Positions 1-6,436 of a DNA stretch of 7,381 bases are shown here, in pieces. Origin of the DNA: Kocuria sp. (GTDB taxonomy: Bacteria > Actinomycetota > Actinomycetes > Actinomycetales > Micrococcaceae); assembly GCA_030453435.1 (NCBI GenBank), contig JAKDKI010000109.1, positions 1 through 7,381 on the forward strand. Reading direction: 5' to 3'. Made by a program: the position numbers and the translations under genes. The notes beneath the pieces were generated by a model. That model made no database searches. It saw nothing but the letters and a program-made list of their open reading frames with translations, and was not told the origin of the DNA. Every line of letters starts with the position of its first letter. The first letter of the stretch is position 1.

Positions 1-1
1 C

Positions 2-49
2 ATCACGAGGCGATCTCCGAAGACCACCAACGCTCCGACGCCTCGTGAT
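2..49. repeat. Perfect 11-bp inverted repeat at the left edge
   Basis: The arm ATCACGAGGCG (2-12) is the exact reverse complement of CGCCTCGTGAT (39-49), with a 26-nt spacer. The spacer itself carries CTCCGA twice (15-20 and 33-38). No T-run follows the right arm, so it is not a standard intrinsic terminator. It could be an operator, an RNA hairpin in the leader of the next gene, or the tail of an upstream feature cut by the window edge. The right arm contains the GTG at 45, which makes that codon a less attractive start for the following gene. The symmetry is directly visible; the function is unknown. Confidence 0.6.
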
Positions 50-70
50 CGCCCGCGACTCCTCATCCAC

Positions 71-75
71 GGGAG
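71..75 (+). promoter_or_regulatory. Shine-Dalgarno deciding the start of the MetE-like gene
   Basis: GGGAG lies 8 nt before the GTG at 84. The other in-frame candidates, GTG 45 and GTG 96, have no comparable purine tract at normal spacing. This is the reason for choosing 84. Confidence 0.45.
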
Positions 76-83
76 CGAACGCC

Positions 84-1094
84 GTGGACGCAGCGGTGAC
101 CGCCACGTTCACCGAAGCCCTGCGCGGGACCAACATGGTGGAATCCTTCACCGTGATCCGAGGCGAGCTGGGTGCACCGCACCTTGCGGCGCTTCCCGTT
201 CTGGGTGATCGCGGGCCACACGCCGAGCCGCTGGCCCGCACGTGTGCCATGTTGGACTCCCTGTACGCGGATCGGCAGCCGCACGGTTGGCGCATCACCT
301 CGGTCCCGGGCAAGGATTCTCGCGTGGCTGGTCACCTGCTGCACAGCGATCTCAACGTCATGGCCGATGTGATCGGGCACGAATCCGACGGTGACCGCGG
401 TCCGGTGCTCACGACCATCGTGGGGCCTATCTCCCTGGCCGCCGGGGTGCACGTTCACAACGGCGAGAAATTGCAATCCGATCACGGTGCGCGACGCGAG
501 CTCCTTCAGTCCTGGTGCTCCGGAGTCGCCGAGTTCATTGGTGCCATGGCGCGCAATACGGAAGGCCGCGGCGTCGTCGTGCACCTGGACGAACGTGAGC
601 TTCAGCGCGTGCTGGACGGTGCGATTCCCACGGCGAGTGGCTATCGCACCTTGCGTGCGATCGGTCGCCAGGAGGTGCGCAACGCGCTCACGGACGCCGT
701 CGACGCTTGCCGCGAGGCCGGGGCGGTCGAGGTCGCGATCTCTACAGGCCGCGCCGAGGCTCGGTGGGCGCGTGACATCGGCGCCGACGCCGCGGTCGTC
801 CTCCCACCATCGGGCCCGGTTCAGCAATGGGAACCCTTGGCAGCCCTGGTGGAGACCGGGCAGAAACTGTGGTTCCCGGTCGTGCCGGTCTCCGGGCGGC
901 CGGCGATCCGGGACATCGTGAACGTCATTGCGCGGCCGTGGCGTGACCTGGGCATGGCCCCCCAGACGCTTCTGGGCTCACGTGTACTGCCCGTGGCCGA
1001 GGTGGGCCAGCTGACACCTCCGGAACTCGCGGGGGCGCTGAGACGCTGCACGGACGTGGCGGGCGCGCTGACGGAAACCAGCAACGAGGGCTGA
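84..1094 (+). CDS. MetE-like protein (UROD/MetE superfamily), apparently lacking the zinc ligands
   Basis: This 336-aa protein resembles the short actinobacterial 'vitamin-B12-independent methionine synthase family' proteins, which are single TIM-barrel relatives of the MetE C-terminal half. Supporting landmarks, numbered from GTG 84, are VTAT near the N-terminus, VIRGELGAPHL (24-34), VGPISLAAGVHVHNGEK (about 113-129), HLDERE (167-172), IPTASGYRTLRAI (181-193) and LWFPVVPVSG (262-271). As I remember the family, VTAT is followed by a G-x-G-S-x-P-G segment. Here that place reads FTEALRG. Regions where MetE enzymes carry the zinc ligands read ISTGRAE (219-225) and LPVAEVGQL (302-310), with no His-x-Cys and no Cys. 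Methionine synthase activity is therefore doubtful. The reading frame is open to the left edge, so a longer N-terminus (for example GTG 45, 349 aa) is possible. An 88-bp gap separates it from mtrA. The family call is good; the function is unknown. Confidence 0.75.
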   Translation: MDAAVTATFTEALRGTNMVESFTVIRGELGAPHLAALPVLGDRGPHAEPLARTCAMLDSLYADRQPHGWRITSVPGKDSRVAGHLLHSDLNVMADVIGHESDGDRGPVLTTIVGPISLAAGVHVHNGEKLQSDHGARRELLQSWCSGVAEFIGAMARNTEGRGVVVHLDERELQRVLDGAIPTASGYRTLRAIGRQEVRNALTDAVDACREAGAVEVAISTGRAEARWARDIGADAAVVLPPSGPVQQWEPLAALVETGQKLWFPVVPVSGRPAIRDIVNVIARPWRDLGMAPQTLLGSRVLPVAEVGQLTPPELAGALRRCTDVAGALTETSNEG

Positions 1095-1109
1095 GCGGTA
1101 ACTAGGCCG

Positions 1110-1115
1110 TAGACT
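1110..1115 (+). promoter_or_regulatory. Possible -10 element for mtrA
   Basis: TAGACT fits the TAnnnT pattern (4 of 6 against TATAAT) and sits 67 nt before the mtrA start, in the 88-bp gap after the MetE-like gene. No good -35 element is present at 16-18 nt upstream. The same gap also holds a small GGCCG/CGGCC inverted repeat (1136-1140 and 1148-1152) and a purine run GAGGG (1166-1170), 12 nt before the ATG. That purine run is a rather distant Shine-Dalgarno sequence. The assignment is weak. Confidence 0.2.
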
Positions 1116-1182
1116 TCTTGGCAGAGAAGGTCAGCGGCCGTCCAGCTCGGCCACAGTAGGAAGATGAGGGCACACTCAGCAC

Positions 1183-1869
1183 ATGAACGCACGGATTTTG
1201 GTAGTCGACGACGACGCCGCGTTGGCCGAGATGATCGGTATTGTTCTGTCCTCGGAGGGTTTCGAACCCATCTTCTGCTACGACGGCTCTGCCGCGGAAG
1301 AAACGTTCCGGTCCACGGACCCGGACCTCGTGCTGTTGGACCTCATGCTGCCCGGAATGGATGGTATTCAGGTATGTCAGACCATCCGGCAGACCTCTGA
1401 CATTCCCATCGTGATGCTCACCGCCAAGTCGGACACCGCTGACGTGGTCCGGGGGTTGGAAGCAGGCGCGGACGATTACGTTCCCAAGCCGTTCAAGCCC
1501 GCCGAGCTGGTCGCCCGGGTCAAGGCACGGCTGCGTCCCATCGAACGCGGCGCGACCCAGGAGATCACCCTGGGGGACGTGGTCATCGATGTGACGGGTC
1601 ACTCCGTCACTCGCAACGACGAGCCGATCTCTTTGACCCCGTTGGAATTCGATCTGTTGACCACACTGGCCAAATCACCGAATCAGGTGTTCAGCCGTGA
1701 CGAACTGTTGCGCGATGTCTGGGGCTACCCGCATGCCGCGGATAACAGGCTGGTCAACGTGCACGTGCAGCGTTTGCGCTCCAAGGTTGAGCGCGACCCC
1801 GAGAATCCCGAACTGGTCCTGACGGTTCGTGGAATCGGCTACAAGGCCGGGGGCCACTCACATCGATGA
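1183..1869 (+). CDS. mtrA: MtrA, OmpR/PhoB-family response regulator
   Basis: This 228-aa DNA-binding response regulator of the MtrAB two-component system matches the usual MtrA length. The receiver domain (about 1-120) has the acidic pocket D9/D10, the phospho-acceptor D53 in LLDLMLPGMDG, the switch residues T80 and Y99, and K102 in the PKPF motif. The C-terminal winged-helix domain (about 130-224) shows LTPLEFDLLTTLAKSPNQVFSR, the WGY turn and NVHVQRLRSKVE, the recognition-helix region, ending in VRGIGYKAG. In Mycobacterium and Corynebacterium, MtrA controls cell-wall hydrolase, osmoprotection and division-linked genes. The ATG at 1183 gives the family-typical N-terminus MNARILVVDDD. Its stop overlaps the mtrB start, which marks a kinase-regulator operon. 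The identification is very secure; the local regulon is not visible from this window. Confidence 0.97.
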   Translation: MNARILVVDDDAALAEMIGIVLSSEGFEPIFCYDGSAAEETFRSTDPDLVLLDLMLPGMDGIQVCQTIRQTSDIPIVMLTAKSDTADVVRGLEAGADDYVPKPFKPAELVARVKARLRPIERGATQEITLGDVVIDVTGHSVTRNDEPISLTPLEFDLLTTLAKSPNQVFSRDELLRDVWGYPHAADNRLVNVHVQRLRSKVERDPENPELVLTVRGIGYKAGGHSHR

Positions 1870-3689
1870 CGGTCGATAGCCGGGAGCCGAGCTCCACGCG
1901 ATTCAATCCCAGGTTGTTGCGAAGGCTTCGTCTGGGACGTCGCATCCTGTCCCGGCGGTGGCATCAGTCCCTGCAGTTCCGCGCCATTCTGGTGGCGTTG
2001 ACCTTGACCCTGCTTGCGTTCTTCGCGACGGGTAGCTTCATGTCCCACCAGATCGCGGACCGTTTGTTCTCCGACCGGCTCAACCAGGTACTGGCGGAGG
2101 CGCGCACGGACATCGCGGACGTGCAGGCCAGCTTTGACGCGTCGGACGCCTCCGACCGCACCGAAGTGCAAGCACTCATCGATTCCACCATGGGTGCGCT
2201 GAGCATGGACTCGGAAGAGGCCGGCAGACACTGGATCCTCATTCCCTTCGACCGCGGCGCGGGACAGTCCTTCGTGGGTGTGCAGACCCAGAGCCCGTGG
2301 ATGACCTCAGCGTCCGTGCCGCAGCAGCTCCAACAACGCGTGGCCGAAGGCGATGGCACCTATTGGCAGCCCGGCTCCGTGCGAATGCAAGAAGACGGGG
2401 CCGAGCAACCGGTCATCGTGATCGGCGACATGGTCCAGCTGAATCAGAACGCGCGGTACGGCGTGTTCTTCGTCTACGATTTCGCGGACCCTCAGATCAC
2501 GCTGAACTCCATTCACGCCGTGCTGCTGCTGTCCATGCTGGCGCTTTTGCTGCTGGTCGGCACCATCGTCTGGTACGTGACCAGGGAAGTGGTCCGCCCG
2601 GTCTCCAGCACCGCCAAGGTCTCCGAGCAACTGTCCGAGGGCGATCTGGACGTGCGCATGGAAGTGCGCGGCTCCAACGAGGTCGCGAGACTGAGCCGGT
2701 CCTTCAACCGCATGGCGGATAATCTGCAGGAACAGATCACTCAGCTGGAACAGCTGTCCACCATGCAACAAACGTTCGTCTCCGATGTGTCCCACGAACT
2801 GCGCACACCGCTGACCACCGTGAAAATGGCCGCGGAAGTCCTCTACAACGCCCGCGAAGAGTTCGATCCCGTGAACCGACGATCGGCGGAATTGCTGCAC
2901 CACCAGGTGGACCGTTTCGATTCCATGCTCTCGGACCTGCTGGAGATCTCACGCTTCGACGCCGGTGCGGCCCGATTGGATATCGCGTCCACCGATATTT
3001 TCTCCGTGATTTACGACGTGGTGGAGGCCGCCGGGCCCCTGGTTCTCAAATGCGGTTCCACTCTGACCGTCCGTTCCCAGCTGACGCGTTGCGTGGCGCA
3101 GATGGATCAGCGGCGTATCGACCGGATCATCAGAAATCTGGTGTCCAACGCGCTGGAGCACGGCGAAGGCAAACCGGTGGAGATCTACGTTGCGTCCAAC
3201 GAGAATTCCGTGGCGGTGGCCGTGCGTGACTACGGAATCGGTATGGAAGAAGAGCAGACGGCCAGGGTTTTCAACCGGTTCTGGCGCGCAGATCCGGCCC
3301 GCGCCCGCACCGTGGGTGGTACCGGACTGGGCCTGTCCATCGCGCAGGAAGACACCCGGCTGCACCGCGGTCAACTGGACGTGTGGGCACGCCCGGGTGA
3401 GGGCGCATGCTTCCGATTGACGATTCCGCTCATCCGGACCCAGCCGCTGGATCCGGAGCTTCCGAACCCGTTGCCCATGCCACCCGCGCCCGTTCTGGCG
3501 GAATCCACCGCTCACGTGACCGACACCGGCTCCCTGGCGCTCACGGCTCAGGTGGACCCGTACGCGACAGCCACCGGTTCCCACGCGGTTCAACCGAGCG
3601 AGCGGACCCTCACGACCGCGTCCGGAAGTCTCGACACCGCGACCGGCTCCACCGCCGTGAACGATCAGCCAGGAACGGAGGCGCCATGA
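1866..3689 (+). CDS. mtrB: MtrB, membrane sensor histidine kinase
   Basis: This 607-aa sensor kinase is the cognate partner of MtrA. A basic cytoplasmic N-terminus (to about 37) is followed by TM1 (about 38-56), an extracellular sensor region (about 60-215), TM2 (about 216-237) and a HAMP linker (about 238-290). The HisKA domain has the phosphorylated His310 in VSHELRTPL. The HATPase domain shows the N-box NLVSNALEHG (N424, N428), the G1 box DYGIGM (455-460), the F-box VFNRFWRAD (468-476) and the G2 box GGTGLGLSIA (484-493). The following EDTRLH is typical of MtrB. After the catalytic domain (about 521) comes a Pro-rich and then Thr/Gly/Ser-rich tail of about 85 residues with repeated TGS motifs. 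The ATG at 1866 overlaps the mtrA stop by 4 bp, and the gene's own TGA overlaps the lpqB start in the same way. The identification is secure. Confidence 0.96.
   Translation: MTVDSREPSSTRFNPRLLRRLRLGRRILSRRWHQSLQFRAILVALTLTLLAFFATGSFMSHQIADRLFSDRLNQVLAEARTDIADVQASFDASDASDRTEVQALIDSTMGALSMDSEEAGRHWILIPFDRGAGQSFVGVQTQSPWMTSASVPQQLQQRVAEGDGTYWQPGSVRMQEDGAEQPVIVIGDMVQLNQNARYGVFFVYDFADPQITLNSIHAVLLLSMLALLLLVGTIVWYVTREVVRPVSSTAKVSEQLSEGDLDVRMEVRGSNEVARLSRSFNRMADNLQEQITQLEQLSTMQQTFVSDVSHELRTPLTTVKMAAEVLYNAREEFDPVNRRSAELLHHQVDRFDSMLSDLLEISRFDAGAARLDIASTDIFSVIYDVVEAAGPLVLKCGSTLTVRSQLTRCVAQMDQRRIDRIIRNLVSNALEHGEGKPVEIYVASNENSVAVAVRDYGIGMEEEQTARVFNRFWRADPARARTVGGTGLGLSIAQEDTRLHRGQLDVWARPGEGACFRLTIPLIRTQPLDPELPNPLPMPPAPVLAESTAHVTDTGSLALTAQVDPYATATGSHAVQPSERTLTTASGSLDTATGSTAVNDQPGTEAP
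3525..3650 (+). repeat. T-G-S repeat tail encoded at the 3' end of mtrB
   Basis: Residues 554-595 of MtrB contain four short repeats around TGS or SGS (554-556, 570-572, 586-588 and 593-595). Three of them have the form T-A-[TS]-G-S, and the other is DTGS. The segment is Thr/Ser/Ala/Gly rich, follows a Pro-rich stretch and looks disordered. It lies beyond the ATPase domain, on the cytoplasmic side by topology. Confidence 0.55.
3677..3681 (+). promoter_or_regulatory. Shine-Dalgarno of lpqB inside mtrB
   Basis: GGAGG lies 4 nt before the lpqB ATG and within the last codons of mtrB. Together with the ATGA overlap it fixes the start at 3686. It rules out the longer frame that opens back into mtrB at 3407. 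Confidence 0.75.
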
Positions 3690-5401
3690 CCCGGGAGCCG
3701 AGTGATCAGCGACCACGGCGACGTCGGCAATGGGCGGCGGCCTGTGCCCTGGCCGCCGCCCTGGCCCTGACCAGTTGCGGGGCCATGCCCCGCTCGGGTC
3801 CCGTGCACAAAGTGGTCGAGCCCACGGCCGAGGCTGAAGAGCAACCCACGCAGTACTCGCCGGCCACGCCCCAAATGGGTGCGAGTGCGCAGGAGATCGT
3901 GGAAGGTTTTCTCGCCGCCGGAGTGGGCGCCCAGGACGACTACGCGGTGGCGCGTCAATACCTGACACCTCAGCTGGCCAATACCTGGAGGCCGGACTCG
4001 CGCGTGCTGGTCCACACGGGAGAACCAAGCACCGTCCCACGTCTCAACGATGGACAGTTCCGAACCAGCCTCGAGGTCAGCGCCGAGCGTTCCGCCAATG
4101 GCGTGTTGGAACAACAGCCCGAGGGCACCACGCGCGTCCTGGATTTCACGCTCACCTCCGTGGACGGTCAGTGGCGAATTTCTGAGGCTCCGGACGGTGT
4201 GATCGTGCCCTTCGGTGATTTCCCCGAAATCTTCAAGGCCTACACGCTGTACTTTTTCGACGACGAGTTCGGCCGCTTGGTTCCCGATTCTCGTTGGTTC
4301 GCCGAGCGCTCCACGGTTCCCACCGCGATGGTGCGCGAACTGCTTGCCGGCCCGGCACCGCATCTGGACGGCGCAGTCACCTCGGCGCTACCCGGGGGAG
4401 CCAGCCTGGCTCGTTCCGCAGTGCCCGTCTCCGATTCGACCGCCTCCGTGGACCTGAACCTGGCGGAATTCGACCCGGCGGACGTGGAACAGGGCAGGCG
4501 CATGGAACAACAGCTGGAGGCCACGCTGCAGCGTGTGCCCAGCGTGGACTCAGTGGAACTCAACATCAACGGTGCCCCGGTCGAGACCTCCGGTAGCGAT
4601 ACGGAAGAACCAGTGCGTGAAGTCACCGTGCCCAACAGGCAGATCGGGATTTCGAACAATCAACTCGCGTTCTATCAGGGCGGGCAGACAGAGCTCATCG
4701 ACGACGTTCCGATATCGGAGAACTCGAACATCGTGCGGCCCGGTATGGACCAGGCGATGGAGCATTTCGGCTGGATTGACAACACGAGCGGCACATTGTT
4801 CACCGCAGTACAGGGGGACGCCCCCTTGCAGCGTTGGAAGGGCCAGGAACTCACCCGGCCCAGCTTCGACATCCAAGGTTGGGTGTGGGGTTCCGGGGCG
4901 GACGGTGTGGTGCATGCCGCCCGAACTGATGCCGATGAGGACGCGGTGTCCGTGTCTGCGGAGTGGCTCGACAACGAACCCATTGCCGGATTGCGGATCT
5001 CCCGTGAAGGAAATCGCGCGCTCATTGTCACCGTGGACTCGGAACGGGAAAGCTCCAACGTGTGGCTCGCGGGTATCGTGCGTGACGAGTCGGGTCGCCC
5101 CACCGAGCTCAATCAGGGAAACTTGGTAGCCGCCGACGTGGACGTGGACACGGTGCAGTGGATCAGTGGCACGGAATTCGTCACCACTGCACTGGGCGAA
5201 AGCGACAACGCGCAGCCTCGCCGGTACAACGTCTCCGGAAGCAACGAGGCACTACCGTCCCTGGTGGGTGTCACGTCTCTGGCCGGCGGCAACGGGCACA
5301 CCGCCATTTATGGTGCCGCGGACGGCAATCTGTACATGCTCACGGGTAACTCGTGGGCGCAGCAGAGTGACAACGTCACGGACACCGCTTTCGCAGGGTG
5401 A
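3686..5401 (+). CDS. lpqB: LpqB, lipoprotein partner of MtrAB (GerMN plus beta-propeller)
   Basis: This is a 571-aa exported lipoprotein. The N-terminus has an Arg-rich n-region (10-14), a hydrophobic segment (about 16-28) and the lipobox L-T-S-C, which predicts lipid attachment at Cys31. An N-terminal region (about 60-175) is followed by a GerMN domain (about 183-300), with the landmarks YTLYFFDDEFGRLVP, VRELLAGP and VDLNLAEFDP. The C-terminal half (about 315-571) is the LpqB-type beta-propeller, ending in DTAFAG. In mycobacteria LpqB binds the extracellular part of MtrB and influences MtrA phosphorylation, cell envelope properties and division. Its position as third gene with a 4-bp ATGA overlap fits that role. 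The length is close to that of related LpqB proteins. The propeller repeats were not individually delimited. Confidence 0.93.
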   Translation: MTREPSDQRPRRRRQWAAACALAAALALTSCGAMPRSGPVHKVVEPTAEAEEQPTQYSPATPQMGASAQEIVEGFLAAGVGAQDDYAVARQYLTPQLANTWRPDSRVLVHTGEPSTVPRLNDGQFRTSLEVSAERSANGVLEQQPEGTTRVLDFTLTSVDGQWRISEAPDGVIVPFGDFPEIFKAYTLYFFDDEFGRLVPDSRWFAERSTVPTAMVRELLAGPAPHLDGAVTSALPGGASLARSAVPVSDSTASVDLNLAEFDPADVEQGRRMEQQLEATLQRVPSVDSVELNINGAPVETSGSDTEEPVREVTVPNRQIGISNNQLAFYQGGQTELIDDVPISENSNIVRPGMDQAMEHFGWIDNTSGTLFTAVQGDAPLQRWKGQELTRPSFDIQGWVWGSGADGVVHAARTDADEDAVSVSAEWLDNEPIAGLRISREGNRALIVTVDSERESSNVWLAGIVRDESGRPTELNQGNLVAADVDVDTVQWISGTEFVTTALGESDNAQPRRYNVSGSNEALPSLVGVTSLAGGNGHTAIYGAADGNLYMLTGNSWAQQSDNVTDTAFAG

Positions 5402-5448
5402 TCCTCGACGGGCCGGTGGCTCGGTCCGAGTCATTTCGGGACGGTGAC

Positions 5449-5476
5449 CGTTCAAGGTCCGGTGTGTCTTTGAACG
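5449..5476. promoter_or_regulatory. Inverted repeat between lpqB and comF
   Basis: CGTTCAA (5449-5455) and TTGAACG (5470-5476) form a perfect 7-bp inverted repeat with a 14-nt spacer. It is flanked by two near-copies of ACGGTGACC (5441-5449, and 5485-5494 with one extra A). There is no T-run after it, so it is not a convincing terminator. An operator or a weak hairpin is possible. The rest of the lpqB-comF gap shows no gene and no clear promoter. Confidence 0.4.
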
Positions 5477-5553
5477 CGGGCCGCACGGTGAACCCACTGC
5501 ACATGGCTGGCTAGTCCCTGGTGTTTCGGTTGCTCCGTTGCTTGGCTGAGGGC

Positions 5554-6354
5554 ATGAGAAAACCTCCCTCCCGCGTCACGCGTGCCATGGACCGGGCCGG
5601 TGCCCTCCTATGGGACTGGACCGCCGCGGCGTCGGACGTGGTGTTGCCCGTGAGTTGCGCGGTCTGTGAAGCGCCCGGTGCCACGCTGTGCCGGGGATGC
5701 CGCCTGATGCTGCGCCGGTCCACGGTGCGCCCGGGAAGGGTGCCCGCTCCTCGAGTTCTCGCGGCAACGGAGTCGACCGTGTGGGCGGCCGGTCCGTACG
5801 AGCACGAACTGGCCTCGTGCCTGCTCTCCTTCAAGAACGGTGGGCGCACGGATCTCGCGCCGATATTGGGCACCGTGTTGACCGGCGCACTCTTGCGTGC
5901 TGCACAGGACGTCGGGTCGCTCGGTCCGGAGATTCTATGGGTTCCCGTCCCGACCTCGGCTCGCGCCCGATGGAAACGGTGGTTCGACCCCGTCCGAGAA
6001 GTTTTGGCTCGGGCCTCGCTCCCACCCGCCACACGAATTCACGCGGGCCTACAGCACCTCCACCGATCGCCGCTTGGAACGAGCTCTCAGAAAACCCTGG
6101 ATGTCGCTCACCGAGCGCGCGCCATTCGAGGCAGCATGCGCGCCGTGGACGTGCGGGGAACCACGTGTGTCGTGGTCGACGATGTCATGACCTCGGGCGC
6201 AACGGCGGCCGAGGCAGTCTCTGTACTGCGCGAGGCGGGCGCGCGAGTGCCCGGAATAGTGGTCCTGGCAACCGTGCGGGCGGGGTGTTCACCCGGGGCT
6301 GATTCGACCGTGGCCGGGTCCGATATAAGTGAATTTCCCCACAGTTTGAACTAA
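5554..6354 (+). CDS. comF: ComF family phosphoribosyltransferase-like protein
   Basis: This 266-aa ComF/ComFC protein has an N-terminal zinc finger Cys-x2-Cys-x7-Cys-x2-Cys (C35, C38, C46, C49, numbered from ATG 5554). A central YEHELASCLLSFKNGGRTDLA segment (82-102) and VPVPTSARARW (130-140) follow. The type I phosphoribosyltransferase PRPP loop is VVVDDVMTSGAT (206-217). The conserved Gln before the PRTase core is probably Q179 in SSQKTL. In naturally transformable bacteria ComF helps process imported single-stranded DNA. In actinobacteria the role is unproven and no other competence gene is in the window. The start is uncertain. GTG 5521 (277 aa) lacks a Shine-Dalgarno sequence. ATG 5554 has GAGGG only 1 nt away. 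ATG 5587 (255 aa) would also keep all motifs. The tail after about residue 243 is low in recognisable motifs. Confidence 0.88.
   Translation: MRKPPSRVTRAMDRAGALLWDWTAAASDVVLPVSCAVCEAPGATLCRGCRLMLRRSTVRPGRVPAPRVLAATESTVWAAGPYEHELASCLLSFKNGGRTDLAPILGTVLTGALLRAAQDVGSLGPEILWVPVPTSARARWKRWFDPVREVLARASLPPATRIHAGLQHLHRSPLGTSSQKTLDVAHRARAIRGSMRAVDVRGTTCVVVDDVMTSGATAAEAVSVLREAGARVPGIVVLATVRAGCSPGADSTVAGSDISEFPHSLN
6324..6329 (+). promoter_or_regulatory. Candidate -10 for hpf inside the end of comF
   Basis: TATAAG matches TATAAT at 5 of 6 positions and is a rare AT-rich island in this GC-rich DNA. A good -35 is not evident; TTCGAC at 6303-6308 is poor and only 15 nt away. If used, it would give hpf a leader of about 100 nt containing the inverted repeats at 6352-6389. 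Confidence 0.3.
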
Positions 6355-6389
6355 CGTTGGGTTACGGGAACGGAACAAATGTTTCCCGT
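6352..6389. promoter_or_regulatory. Stacked inverted repeats in the hpf leader
   Basis: TAAC-N5-GTTA occupies 6352-6364, and the perfect 7-bp pair ACGGGAA (6364-6370)/TTCCCGT (6383-6389) has a 12-nt spacer. Inside the second lies GAACAAATGTTT (6373-6384), which resembles the core of the actinobacterial LexA box GAAC-N4-GTTC with one mismatch. They may be overlapping operator sites or an RNA hairpin in the leader of hpf. The symmetry is seen; the regulator is inferred at best. Confidence 0.4.
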
Positions 6390-6395
6390 GTGGGA

Positions 6396-6417
6396 GCAGC
6401 ACTATCCCGCGTCATCC
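6396..6417 (+). repeat. Direct repeat copy 1 (upstream of hpf)
   Basis: GC-A-GCACTATCCCGCG-TCATCC matches copy 2 at 7208-7230, except for one substitution (A/C at 6398) and one missing A. It ends 19 nt before the hpf ATG. Confidence 0.6.
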
Positions 6418-6426
6418 TCAAGATTT

Positions 6427-6432
6427 GGAGGG
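6427..6432 (+). promoter_or_regulatory. Shine-Dalgarno of hpf
   Basis: GGAGGG lies 4 nt before ATG 6437. It selects that start over the in-frame TTG at 6425, which lies upstream of and partly overlaps the Shine-Dalgarno sequence. Confidence 0.8.
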
Positions 6433-6436
6433 TCTC

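Noticed and set aside
63..827. Minus-strand open frame of 254 codons opposite the MetE-like gene
   Set aside because: The plus-strand frame carries clear family similarity. The antisense product has biased composition and no motif.
3407..3685. Extension of lpqB upstream into mtrB (93 extra codons)
   Set aside because: The extension overlaps the MtrB tail, has no signal peptide logic, and would bury the lipoprotein signal. ATG 3686 has GGAGG and places the lipobox Cys at 31.
2949..4040. Long open frame on the minus strand (363 codons) across mtrB and lpqB
   Set aside because: It lies fully opposite two well-supported genes, its product is Arg/Pro/His/Gly-rich with no recognisable domain, and such shadows are common in GC-rich DNA.
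5426..5441. Possible hairpin GTCCGA...TTCGGGAC region after lpqB as a terminator
   Set aside because: Pairing needs a bulge, the stem is short, and there is no T-run.
5688..6302. Alternative plus-strand frame of 204 codons inside comF
   Set aside because: It is out of frame with the ComF zinc finger and PRPP loop, and its product is Arg/Gly-rich with no domain.
6366..6392. GGGAAC as the -35 of a SigH/SigR-type promoter for hpf
   Set aside because: The expected GTT about 18 nt downstream is absent (GTG at 6390-6392), so the match is only to the -35 half.
6425..6436. TTG start for hpf 4 codons upstream
   Set aside because: The TTG sits upstream of and partly inside the Shine-Dalgarno sequence. 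ATG 6437 has GGAGGG at 4-nt spacing and gives the family-typical N-terminus.
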